Shown here: in pieces, positions 36,205-46,558 of the stretch | Numbering within the stretch: position 1 is the first letter of the stretch | Layout of the letters: each line of letters begins with the position of its first letter | NCBI GenBank assembly: GCA_002803225.1 | Contig: NXFV01001839.1 | Span: 32,387-96,386 of the forward strand | Direction: 5' to 3' | Length of the DNA: 64,000 nt | DNA from: Gamarada debralockiae | Taxonomy: Eukaryota > Ascomycota > Leotiomycetes > Helotiales > Hyphodiscaceae | Translations under genes and position numbers: made by a program | The notes under the pieces: model-generated | The model's input: only the letters and a program-made list of their open reading frames with translations | The model's database searches: none | Told to the model about the DNA's origin: nothing

Positions 36205-37760
36205 TTGAAGCAAAGGACTTCCTCTTGCTTCTCCAGTATGATGTCAACGGAGGCCCTCCTCGAAATGCCAGATTATCAACCTATGTCTATCAAGCATGCT
36301 CGTGAAGTTGTTCACTCTGTTCCAAAATCGGAGACGGATAACAAACTTGTAGCTTGGGCCTACAAAGTCGGCGTCAAACCAACGGAAGAGGATCTCCCGG
36401 GTATTTTGAAGGGTGGTTCGGTTGTTCTCAAAGCCAATCTCACACTGACCGGGGTTCCCTGTCTCGTTGGCACTGATGTCTTCTCAAACTTGATACCAAA
36501 AACAGATGCGACCATTGTATCCCGAATTCTGAAAGCTGTTGGCAACATTAAAGGCAAAGCCGTTTGTGAGAACGTATGCATGACTCCGGCAAGCAACTTG
36601 GCAGCGACTGGGCTGGGCCCATTGAGAACCCATTTGCCTTCGGATTCACGACTGGAGGCAGCTCTTCCGGAACAGGCGCACTGGTTGCCAATGGAGAGAT
36701 TGAATATGGAACTGGAGCGGACCAGGAGGAAGGATTCGTATCCCTGCTGCTCACTGTGGTGTTGTCGGTCTGAAGGCAGCCTTCGGGCTCATACTCTATA
36801 CAGGACGTGTGAGCGGAGAATTCAATATCGATCACGTAGGTTCTATGACTAGGACGATTGAGAGCAATGCTCGTCCGCTCCAAGCTATTGCTGGCTATGA
36901 TGGTATTGATGACCGAGCGGGTCCCAGCGGCCCATTGCCAGAACCGCTGCCGTCATACATCGGCACAGCTGTATCTGGCAACATTGCTGGAATGCAAATA
37001 GGAATTCTCAAAGAGGCCTTTCAAATAAACTTGCTTGATAAAGCCATGGTTGCCAAGGTTCGCGACGCAGCGAACAAATTCACGGCTCTGGGAGCTACTA
37101 TTGAAGAGTTCTCAGTAACGGTTCACAGATACTCTAGCCGAATTTCGCAGAATCTCTCTCACTACGGCGGTGCTAATACACAATCTAGACGACTGAACGG
37201 TAAAGGAGGACTCTACATGAACGACTTGACAGACAAGTGCTTCCCTCAAACTGCTGAAGCGGTTGCGAAGACATACTTCACTGTTCGGAACACTCGACTG
37301 GTTGGAGAGTATGCATGGAAGAACTATCAGCAGCATATACAAAGGCAATGAATCTCGCGAGGCAATTGAAGGACCAGTATGATCAGGCACTGTAGGAGTA
37401 TGATAACTTGGTGCTGCCAGTCATGAATTATCCTGCAAGGCATGCAGACCCGAAGGCGCCTTCAATTGTCCAGGTCGAGAAATTTTGGAAGTAGCCATTT
37501 CAAGCCGGAGATTTGATTCTGAATTAACCGATAGCAGTGGGGCAAACATTGTATACAGCACCTTTCAACGCGACTGGCATCCCGCCCTGGGCCTTCCTTG
37601 CGGGATGCTGCCACCAGTTGGGGCTGATATTTTGACCGAGGACGATCGAAATATCCGCTTCCAATCGCCTTTCAAATCGTGGGGAAGTACTTCGACGAAG
37701 CTACCATTCTGCCAAGCTGCTGGTGCTTGGGAGCAGGCCTACAATTGGAAAGAATTGTAG
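36205..37760 (+). pseudogene. Decayed amidase (amidase-signature family)
   Basis: The first frame (36280-36600) gives VVLKANLTLTGVP, where the Lys corresponds to the catalytic Lys of the K-N/D-N motif, then DATIVSRILKAVGNIKGKAVCENVCMTPAS. A one-base shift near 36605 is required to continue GPIENPFAFGFTTGGSSSGTGALVA with the amidase GGSSSG signature. A second shift near 36735 leads into RIPAAHCGVVGLKAAFGLILYTG. The frame 36809-37351 covers most of the C-terminal half and ends in a stop after AWKNYQQH. The last part (37485-37760) again switches frame, with HPALGLPCGMLPPV and QAAGAWEQAYNWKEL. The amidase signature family hydrolyses amides, including urea-derived allophanate in some members. Four frame breaks make this copy inactive. 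Confidence 0.78.
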
Positions 37761-37809
37761 GATGGGTGTCAGCCGTCTAAACGTTATCTCTATTCGCTGG
37801 ATCTGCAAT

Positions 37810-39721
37810 CTACATTTCAATAGCATCATGCGCTTTCTTATCTTCCTTCTCCAACCCAGTTTTTGTCTCCTCATGGACTTTACTCAACACCTTCTTACCA
37901 ACAAAAGCACTGACAATCAATCCACATGCAGCTGTGCAAGTGAACATGATCCACATCTTTCTCAGGCTCGTCGCGTACGAAGTCCGAGCAACACTCCTTT
38001 GCGCCTCATCCAACGCATTCAACGATAGAACATTGGCAGCAGCTTTCTTGCCCGACAATTTGGCCGCGATCGTCTCCCCCAACTTCTCCTTCAACATCGA
38101 TGCCTGAGACGCCATACCATTCTGGAATACAACACCACCAATCACAACGGATATTGCCATCGACAAGTTTCGAATGAACCCATACGTCGAAGTCGCTGTC
38201 GCATTGTCTTTCGCGGATATTTGAGCTTGCAGCGCGAGCAATGGACCGGAATAACTAAACCCGGTCCCAATTCCGGCGATAATTTGGAGGAGGATGATTT
38301 CGACGGTGCTAGAGGAGGCGTCGAGATGGATGAAGAGCCCGAAAGCAAGGACCATGAGCGAAAGTCCAACCCAGATAAGCTCCACGTATCGTCCTATTAC
38401 TCGGATCAAGATCCCACTGATCGCGCAGCTGATTGAAAGGGAGATCTCGAATGGGATTACGAACAGTCCTGACTTCAGAGGTCCGTATCCTCTGACCGCT
38501 TGGCCATAGAGTGGCAAGTAGTAGGATGCTGAGAAGTACGTCTACACCACCGGTTAGCAAGGCCTCAAAGCCAAATGTTACAATATGTGGACTCACCAGT
38601 CCGTGGAGGAATGCAACAAGTAATGCAGCAACGTTGGAACGGCGATAGAACAGGCGGAGCGGCATCACCGGATATCGCGCAAGCTTTGCTTCGTTGAGAA
38701 GGAAGCAACCCCCAATAACGATACCGAACACGATGAGGCAGATGACTTTCACGGAGCTCCAAGCGAATATCACACCGCCGAATTCGAGGCCAAGGAGCAG
38801 CGTCAAAGTCGCTCCAACTATGGCGATGCTGCCCAACCAATCAACTGCTTTGAGTCCTGCGACAAGAGGGGTTGAGGGTGTATCCAAATGCAAGAACAGA
38901 GCAAGTACAATGATCGCCATTCCCGAGCAGGGAACTTTGGCGCGTCAGCAACAGTTCCGCACCAGCGTTAGGAGATCTTACGAGCAATATAAAAACACCA
39001 TCTCCAGGACACGAGTTCCGCGAACACACCGCCAAGAACCGGCCCCAACGCTGCCGCAGCAGCCCAAATTAATGACTCCATCCCGTACACCAAACCCCGC
39101 GTCCTCGGACTAAACAAATCACTAGTAACAATGATCACCAAGATGAGCAACCCGCCACCCCCAGTGCCTTGCACTGCGCGTCCGGCAATCAACATCGACA
39201 TCCTTGTCGACACAGCGCTGAGGAGGGAGCCAAGAAAGAAGATTGCGAGTGCGGTAAGAAGAGCAGGTTTGCGACCCCAGATATCGCTAAACTTTCCCCA
39301 GGAGGGTATGGATGCTGCTGTTGCCAGTAAGTAGGCGGAGCCGACCCAGGTGTAGCCTGCTGAGGAGGAGAAGTGTTGAGATATTGTCGGAAGGGCGGTT
39401 GTTGTTATTGTCTGTCGAGCGTCAATAATCTACAGTGGCCGAGTCAAGCCAGATATAGGACTCACCGTGTCCAAAGCCGCAAGGAATACAGAGAACTGTT
39501 GAAGTGTCAGCATCATGTCTGGGGCCTGCACTAAGTCCATTGGCACTCACGTATAGCATGATCATGATTGCGGCCAATTGAGCTTTGCTGTGCCTCGGGG
39601 ACATTGTTGGAGCAAGTGGCTCTGGCGACTCGTTGACTTGTGGTGTTCTCTCAACCATCGGAGTTACCATTTCTGCAAGTTGGATTTCGTCGACGGGCAT
39701 TGCTTCTTCTGTGGAAGTCAT
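37810..39721 (-). CDS. MFS transporter, DHA2-type (14-helix) drug/metabolite exporter
   Basis: Five exons on the minus strand: 39721-39551, 39495-39466 (30 nt), 39411-38982, 38934-38597, 38541-37810. They sum to 1,701 nt (566 aa) with all phases matching. After an acidic N terminus the first helix spans the exon junctions AAIMIMLY / FSVFLAALDT / TITTTALPTI. Motifs of the DHA2 branch include DIWGRKPALL between TM2 and TM3, GRAVQGTGGGGLLILV in TM4 and GPVLGGVFAELVSWRWCFYI in TM5. This subfamily exports drugs, toxins or metabolites by proton antiport at the plasma membrane. It is the only intact gene in the surrounding decayed block, converges on the amidase pseudogene, and could have an unrelated role. 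The substrate is unknown. Confidence 0.9.
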
Positions 39722-40655
39722 AATACTCTGCTTAATTGGACAGAAGGCTTTTTACAGACTCACAAAATATTAATTTGTTTGTTTCTGAAATATAACTGAA
39801 GGCTTCCAAGATGGAAATATATACATCGAAAGTTCAAAGTTCAGTCAGACGTGCAATGGTGGTTGGTGACTCAGCGAAATGAAGGATTAGTAATCATTCC
39901 GCGTTACGTTCTGTGGAGACTGGATCAAATTCCTATAGATAAGTCAATTTTCCTACTTTGATAATTGTTAATTCTTGATTTTTACGGAGAAATAAGCAAT
40001 CCGCGATTTATTAGTAGTCTGGGGGCCGTCGAGTACCGTGCAGAGACATCTTACACTCTGTCTTCAAATTCACAGCAGATTGACACCAAATACAGTCCCT
40101 CTCGCAGTTAATGCATGAGAGAAGGGTGCATTATAGGGCAGGTGAAGAGTTTTTATGTAACCTTCCCGTGTGAATCGTTGTGGCAGGTGTTCCTTGGTCC
40201 GTGAAGTCATGTGACCGGAAATGGTGAAAGGGGTGATGTTCTGATAGAGCGAGCACGCCATTACGATCTTTAATAAACTCTATCTGGATATTTCATTGCT
40301 TAAATTAAGGGGTGTTGAATAATTTGGGTCTGATGATCACCTTTAGCGAACAGCCCGGCTCGGCTCAAAAAGCCTAATTCTGCGGTATAAAAATACATCG
40401 TGGCCTCTTGCCGATGTTCCAACCATCATAAGTAGCATTAAAGAGGCCGGGCGAGTCGGTCAGCCCGCCAGGGACACGATAAAGCGATTTTAATATTTGG
40501 GAAGCCCGCTGGCTGGGAATACGGGAACTGTTATTCCTTTGTCCGGACTAGATTGTTTCTCCGCGTTATTTCAATAAGTATACATTTGCTTTTAGCTTGT
40601 GGCGGCCCACTTTCATGGCTTGCCGATTGATTAAGATATTTCGTACTGTTCAATC
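39722..40655. other. Intergenic with promoter-like sequence for a lost secreted gene
   Basis: No gene. A TATAAAAATA box occurs at about 40385-40394, about 265 bp before the short signal-peptide frame at 40656. The left end should contain the MFS gene promoter. Confidence 0.3.
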
Positions 40656-40763
40656 ATGCGTTCCTCTTTGGGGCTTGCACTACTTGCTATCGCATATTCT
40701 GCCTCCGCCCAGTCCGCCGTTATCTTCGAGGCAGAGGACGTGAAGAATCAGACGATATTGTGA
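40656..40763 (+). pseudogene. Truncated N-terminus of a secreted protein (signal peptide stub)
   Basis: This 35-codon frame encodes MRSSLGLALLAIAYSASAQ, a textbook signal peptide with a likely cleavage site after ASA. It is followed by SAVIFEAEDVKNQTIL and a stop. The wording AVIFEAED resembles the first strand of carbohydrate-binding modules found in secreted fungal proteins, where mature chains often begin with an Ala-Glu-Asp/Ala motif. Nothing recognisable continues downstream in any frame. It is probably the surviving head of a deleted secreted enzyme or binding protein rather than a functional small protein, but expression as a 35-aa precursor cannot be excluded. Confidence 0.5.
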
Positions 40764-40977
40764 GGCAAAATCATGAATATATTGATAACTAAGGAGGGAA
40801 GTCTCATAAGATTGCTAGAACCCTAGATATGTATAATCAAAGCGAAGCCTAAGCGATAAACCGTCACCACAGCAACTGACAAAGGGATTCCAAGGCTCTT
40901 GTCACATTAGACTTAGGTACACGAAAAGCATTAGCGTTACGACGACAAATTCGTCACTCTCTGACCTAGATCAGGAA

Positions 40978-41901
40978 ATGCTCACCTGTTTCGCAAAATT
41001 AGTCTTCGCCAAATCAACCTCGACTATCAGGACACCTTCCTCACTCTTCTCCAATCTCTCACACATCGGTCTCCCATCAGGCCCAAATATCATAGCAAAT
41101 CCACCACCACCCACGCTCTGCCCCTTACTTCCTTCCACTCCCTTGAAGAACGGCTGCCAACCCGTCTTCCCTCAACTCATGATTCTTCTCTGTCAAACCA
41201 TGGGTGGCGATCAAAACAAAGCACACTCCTTCCACCGCCATGTTTTGACAAGCAACAGTCTCAGCATCGGTCAACACATGGTAAGGCCATGGTGTGGGGT
41301 GGTCAAAGAATGGCGGCCAGCCTACAAGGGGATCTGAATGCCTTGGGAGTACTCGTAGTAGCGCAAGAAGGGCTGAAGGTGTTCCCAGCAGTTTAGACCC
41401 CCAATTTTTCCCGGGGGGAGTCGACGACGCGGGTTAGGGATTTCGCTTGCCGGTCTCCATAGACGGAGCGCTCATCTGCTGCGCTTCGATATCAGTAATT
41501 GATCTTGGGTGGGAGAATCGGCGCTTACTTAATTATGCATCTATGTAGGGCTATCTTTCCTTCTGGCGAAATGAAAGATTGCGAGATGTAAAGAGAAGCA
41601 CCAGCACACTCGGAATACCCCAACACGACGAAAATCCCTGCTTCTTGATGGCTTCGCAAATTTGTTTCATTTCAGGAGAATTCCCACCATTGAGCTGTTC
41701 ATGTATTTGTAGGATGAACTCGACGTTCTCGAGGACGCCTGTTGTCTAGAGGGAATAGCTAGGAATGAACACTTTAGGAAATCTAAGAACATTGACTCCA
41801 TCCGTACCAGCTTTTGGAATGATTGAAATTGTTTTGTCGACTCTGCCTTCGAGATCAAACCATAATAGCTCTGCTTGGACTGCTCCCACTTTGATTGACA
41901 T
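40978..41901 (-). pseudogene. Decayed nitrilase / cyanide hydratase family enzyme
   Basis: From an ATG at 41901 the product begins MSIKVGAVQAELLWFDLEG, typical of fungal nitrilases and cyanide hydratases. Next comes VNVLRFPKVFIPSY, where the family has FPEVFIPGY; the catalytic Glu is replaced by Lys. Other frames give [19 protein letters not shown] and [10 protein letters not shown] (catalytic Lys block), then [20 protein letters not shown], which keeps the Cys nucleophile. Near the left end GGGFAMIFGPDGRP and EEGVLIVEVDLAKTNFAKQ close the domain, followed by a GTGAGC donor; no last exon was found. Frameshifts and stops between the blocks, plus the lost Glu, mean it is inactive. Nitrilases convert nitriles to acids and ammonia. 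Cyanide hydratases convert HCN to formamide, a possible amidase substrate. Confidence 0.72.
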
Positions 41902-41982
41902 TTTGTTCGCCTCTTTCACGATTGGTACAGTTGGTTGGATGATCACACATGAATTCGTCTGAATTTTTGAACTGGGAGGCAA

Positions 41983-44121
41983 CGATTGAAACGTAATAGA
42001 AGTTTAAATTGCCTATGTTTCTTTCTATCTAGCTCTCGCTCGAAAGGATATTCATAGGGAGCCCTTATTAGAGTACAATGCGAATTGCGAGGTTGATAAG
42101 AGTTGAGGGGCTACGCCTCTGATTTCCGAAGAGGGGGCTTGATCAATAACTTTAGTCCCGCCGCCGCGGAGACCGCAGTGGGGTTGAGAGTTTGGCAAAT
42201 TATTCGGGAGGGCAAGACGGCTGGCAGAACTTCCGGGATTTGATATAATTTTAGGTCGAGCCGAGGTTGGTATGGGAAGCGCAGTAGTCATTGGGTTGAA
42301 CGTGGAGCCTGTATCCAGAATTTAGAAATTAGGGAACGGACATCTCGGAGTACGGAGCTATTTTCGGCAGTCAAGCTGCTTCCACGGAGTACTTCCAACT
42401 TGGGAGGTTGTACCTTCGGATCAAGCTTGAATTGTAACAGCCAATCAATGGAGGAGACAAAAAAGTGCAAGTTGTAGATCCAAGGTACGTTTAGCGCTGA
42501 CCAAAACAGGGCTGACAGAACTCTATCTCGAAAATAGTTTCTTGGGTAGGAGCCGTGTAGACGGATATAGGTAGCAGGGCGCCGACACCCAGCATGGGCG
42601 ATGTGATAAAAGAGAGAAAAGTTAAATTCTACGATGTAAGCGAAAGACAGAGCGCACAGATTTGCTAGGGTGAAGGCGGGGATGGCTGACTGAATTGAGG
42701 CCGGGAGCAAGGGATATTTTTGAGTTTTGACTTACATTGCGACAGTCAACGGGCCGATGCCGTGACATTGACACCTTGGCTCGGCTTGGCCCGTGTCCTC
42801 CAATTTTCTGCCTCAGTCATCTGCACTTTTCAACTTCATTCATCCTGCCAACTCTGCGTTAGAACTTCACGTAACCCCGAAACCTGCGACAACGTTCCTT
42901 TGATGGCTTCGATGACTTCATATATATGGGATATGTCATTTTCTTTTTGTACATTTGATCTTTCCGCCGTTTGACCGGGGTTTGAGTGGCCAATTCGAGT
43001 GATCGCTGAAGAATCAATTGTACACGTCACAACTCTCGTAAGCCACCACTTTCGCCCCGTTGCATCACAGTGGACTACTCCATTCGCGCTGAAGACCCAT
43101 GCATGCAGAGACCCATACGTGGCCTTCCGGCTATTTCAATCAAGTGTAACCATTGGGTGGTATATATGCAACTTCACTTCTCCATCGCTTTGGCACCTGG
43201 TGAATTTTGGGCCCTAGGTGGCTTCGCTTCACCATTCATAAAAAGGACCCATGAGTGCTAATTGGAAACTTTCTGGGACTCCCGCCATTGGACGCCAAGC
43301 TCATTCCCAAGTGCAAAGAGTTGGGGCATGCGTTATGTAGGAAGGTACATGTCTTTTCCTCATCAAGACCATTCCCGCGGGTCCGTGGGGACCTTACTCT
43401 TCCGTTATTAGTTTGCTGCACATGAAGTTTCCATGGCACCAAAATTCCTGCTGAATGATGATTGCAAATTCCAAGTGGGTATCTTGTTGGCCAATACAAC
43501 GCGCTACGACCCATATCAAGGTCCGATCATGCACCTCAACGGCTCGGATTTCCCTAGCTTGCCGAGACCTTTATATATTCAAGTTGAAATATACGGTGGA
43601 TTTCAAGTTTTGAGTTTTCAAGCCTTCCGGCAAATTCCCAAAGAGTCCAACTGTTCTTCAATCTTGGCCTGCCGGGCCGATCCCGGTGAGCGGTCAAATA
43701 TGCACTGGAAGACGCGTGGTCTCATCAAGAAGTATTTATATGTACTTCAAGGGACAAGAGCGGATCAGCCCCCAGAACGCCTCAAATAGGGACGGCATAC
43801 CGAAGCTGCATAGAATAGTATTGATGCGACTCTAGCAAGCCGGTATTTACTTTCCCCCGGAATAGATGGGAATGGATTGGATCCCTTCCTACTGGATATT
43901 GGCTTATACCTGATCGGCGTTAAAGTCGTGGTTTGGATTGGCAATCCTGTGTGGTCTGAGGTAGACAACACATGATTTGAGGGCGGCTAAATTTGTGGCA
44001 AAGAGTCTCCTGGCTCGCAAAGTAAACAGCGGTGTAAAGTTAAGTATGAGACCTTACCCATCCATATCATGATTGTGTCCCAATGTAACATTGAGCTTCA
44101 GTTGCTTCCATTAATTGCACA
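41983..44121. other. Intergenic, 2.1 kb
   Basis: No gene is supported. The longest open frames (near 42288-42710 minus and 43433-43789 plus) lack domains and believable splice models; the first lacks an ATG start. Several AT-rich stretches alternate with mixed sequence, and the right end should contain the promoter of the P450 at 44122. Confidence 0.35.
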
Positions 44122-46186
44122 ATGGCGCCTTCATCTACTCGGGAGGGTCTCTACATTGCCTTCGAAGCGTGCAAGAAGTGGATAGGGCTTGCCTACGATA
44201 CCTTCAAGCTTCATCCCTTCTCCTCCACTCTCTTTATCGTGAGTATCTCAAGCTCAAAGAGCTCAAGTTGAGAAATTGACAATCTTGCAGGCTCTGTGTG
44301 TTGTCTTGATCAGCGCATTCTACCTCAGGTTTCTTCATCCTCTTGCTCGATTCCCGGGACCCTTCTTGGCTCCATATTCCAATGTGTGTAACTCCTCCTT
44401 CGGAAAAATATTTCCAACAATTCGGATGCTGACGCCCTAACGTGACAGGGTTTCTGGTATTATACAATTCTTGCCGGTCGCGGACCTTGGAAAAACCATG
44501 GGTGGCATCAAAAGTGGGGTTAGCATTCCGTCCCCCCTGTTCTGCAGCACGGCCCTGATTTGGCAAACATGACTAACGCCGCTGTCAGGCCCGATAGTGC
44601 GCATTGCACCAAACCATCTGAGCTTCAACTCGCATGCGGCACAGAAGGTTATCTATGGATTTGGGACTCGGACCGTCCCGTCCATGGTCAAGGATCCGAT
44701 TTTCTTCACTCCGGAAGTCGACCACTCTATGAACATCATCAATGAGACTGATAAGGAGGAACATTCGCGCATGCGCCGCATGTTGAGTTTCGCTTTCAGC
44801 AATTCCAATTTGCTCGAAAATGAAGATGTTTTGATTAAGAGGACGGATGATTTCGTCAAACAAATTGGCCATCTTCAGAGCCCTGATGGTAAAAGAGGAT
44901 TCAACATCGTTCACCAATTCAACTATGTCACTTTTAATATTATGGGTAAGTTGATTTTAAGTGCTAAGAGACCGCGGCCTGGAAGTGATGGCTAATTGGC
45001 TGATGTTTCAGGGGAAATGTCATTTGGCGACTCGTTCGACTCCAGGCTCGAAGAACAACCAGGTACGTTGGCCATCCTTGCAATAATGAAAAAATGCTAA
45101 TACTGGACGTAGAACATCGGTATCACTGGGCGGATGTCATTGTCAATACCACCTACATGAACGACGTTATGCGAGCCGTTTGTGTGATCCCTGGCTTGTT
45201 CTCGTTTCTAGAATGGTACAAGACGGACCATATGAAAAAGACACTGTACAGACATGCCGAATATGCTACCGAGCATACCGAAGCGTATGTACCCTCAGTC
45301 AAGACGTGCACTGCAACCCTAGCTAACCACTCCAAGCCGCCTCAAGAAAGTCACGACCCGCAAAGACTTCATGTTTCACATCCTGACCTCGAAAGGGCCG
45401 AAAGCCACCAACGTCGAAATCGCTTCGCATTTCAATGTGATAATGATGGCTGGTGCTGTCACCACTGCAACGTTCCTCGCTGGCGTCACTTACTATCTAG
45501 GCCATAACAAAGCCGCACTGGCCCGTCTCCAGCATGAATTGCGCTCCAGATTCTCTTGCTTAGAGGAAATCACTTCCAAAGCTCTTATGCAATGTGACTA
45601 CCTCAACGCGGTGGTCGAAGAAGGGCTACGAATCTACCCACCGGCAGGTGCTGGACATCTATCGAGGATTGTGCCAAAGGGAGGCTGTGAAATAGATGGA
45701 GAGTGGATTCCTGAAGGTGTAAGTCGCTCCTGTAAATATATATTATGGTACGTGCTGATTCAGACTATACAGACTCGAGTCTCGGTCCATCAATGGTCTG
45801 TTCTCCGCGATCCAATCAATTTCTGGAATCCAAGTGCATTCATCCCGGAACGCTGGCTCAAGAATGAATTCGATGGTCAACGTGGCGATCGCCTTGAGAC
45901 TAGCTTGCCCTTCAGTTACGGACCGAGAGGTTGTTTAGGGAGAAAGTAAGTCAATTTTCAAGAACACTTTCATATACCCGTACAATATATTTGCTTTTCG
46001 ATTGCTAACATAGCTAGCCTCGCATACCTAGAAATGCGTATGGTCCTCGCCAAGATGTTCTGGCAGTACGACTTAGCATGGTTCAACAGCGACGAGATTG
46101 ATTGGGAGAGAGATACCAAGGGGTACACGCTGTGGGAGAAACCCGATCTGAGGGTCATGCTCCGAAATGCTCAGGGTGGGTCGTGA
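44122..46186 (+). CDS. Cytochrome P450 monooxygenase (isotrichodermin-hydroxylase-like)
   Basis: Nine exons: 44122-44238, 44291-44383, 44449-44518, 44589-44945, 45012-45062, 45113-45284, 45337-45718, 45773-45945, 46018-46186. They sum to 1,584 nt (527 aa) with all phases matching. A membrane anchor (ALCVVLISAFYLRFL) precedes the hinge RFPGPFLAP. Conserved blocks are SRMRRMLSFAFSNSNL (C-helix), the K-helix EEGLRIYPP, FIPERWL and the heme loop FSYGPRGCLG with the Cys ligand. In the I-helix the usual A-G-x-E/D-T-T reads AGAVTT, so the acidic residue is Val. The gene is otherwise intact and more finely split than the other P450. It converges on a regulator gene. The substrate is unknown; the subfamily label is resemblance only. 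Confidence 0.9.
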
Positions 46187-46558
46187 AAGCATCCTACGAC
46201 AAATGAGTGGGACTTTCGTGGAGTGTTGGGGAGTAGCACATTCTTTTATCACTCAGCGGCTTCGGTTTCTTTTCGACTTTCATTATACCAGGTGGTACAA
46301 TTTAGCAAATCGTTCTGAATTTGGGCGTCAACCAGGTGGCGGTCTAGCCTCTCTTTACCTTTTCGACTTTTTCGGCGGAGAGACTTGCGGTGTTTCGAGA
46401 AAGATCTCCACATCTATGGCTATTGTAACTCTTTCAAAGGAGTTCAGCAGTTTCTAACTTCTATGGTTTTAAGATTGGAACCAGTCCAAGCCCATATATA
46501 CTTGAATATTCTCATAGAAAATGTGGTAACGTTGACACCAAATATCTCCTTCTCTTGG

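Noticed and set aside
42288..42710. 140-codon hydrophobic frame on the minus strand
   Set aside because: No ATG start, no domain and no splice partner; probably chance in an AT-rich stretch.
43433..43789. 118-codon frame on the plus strand
   Set aside because: No recognisable motif and no supporting neighbour; treated as chance.
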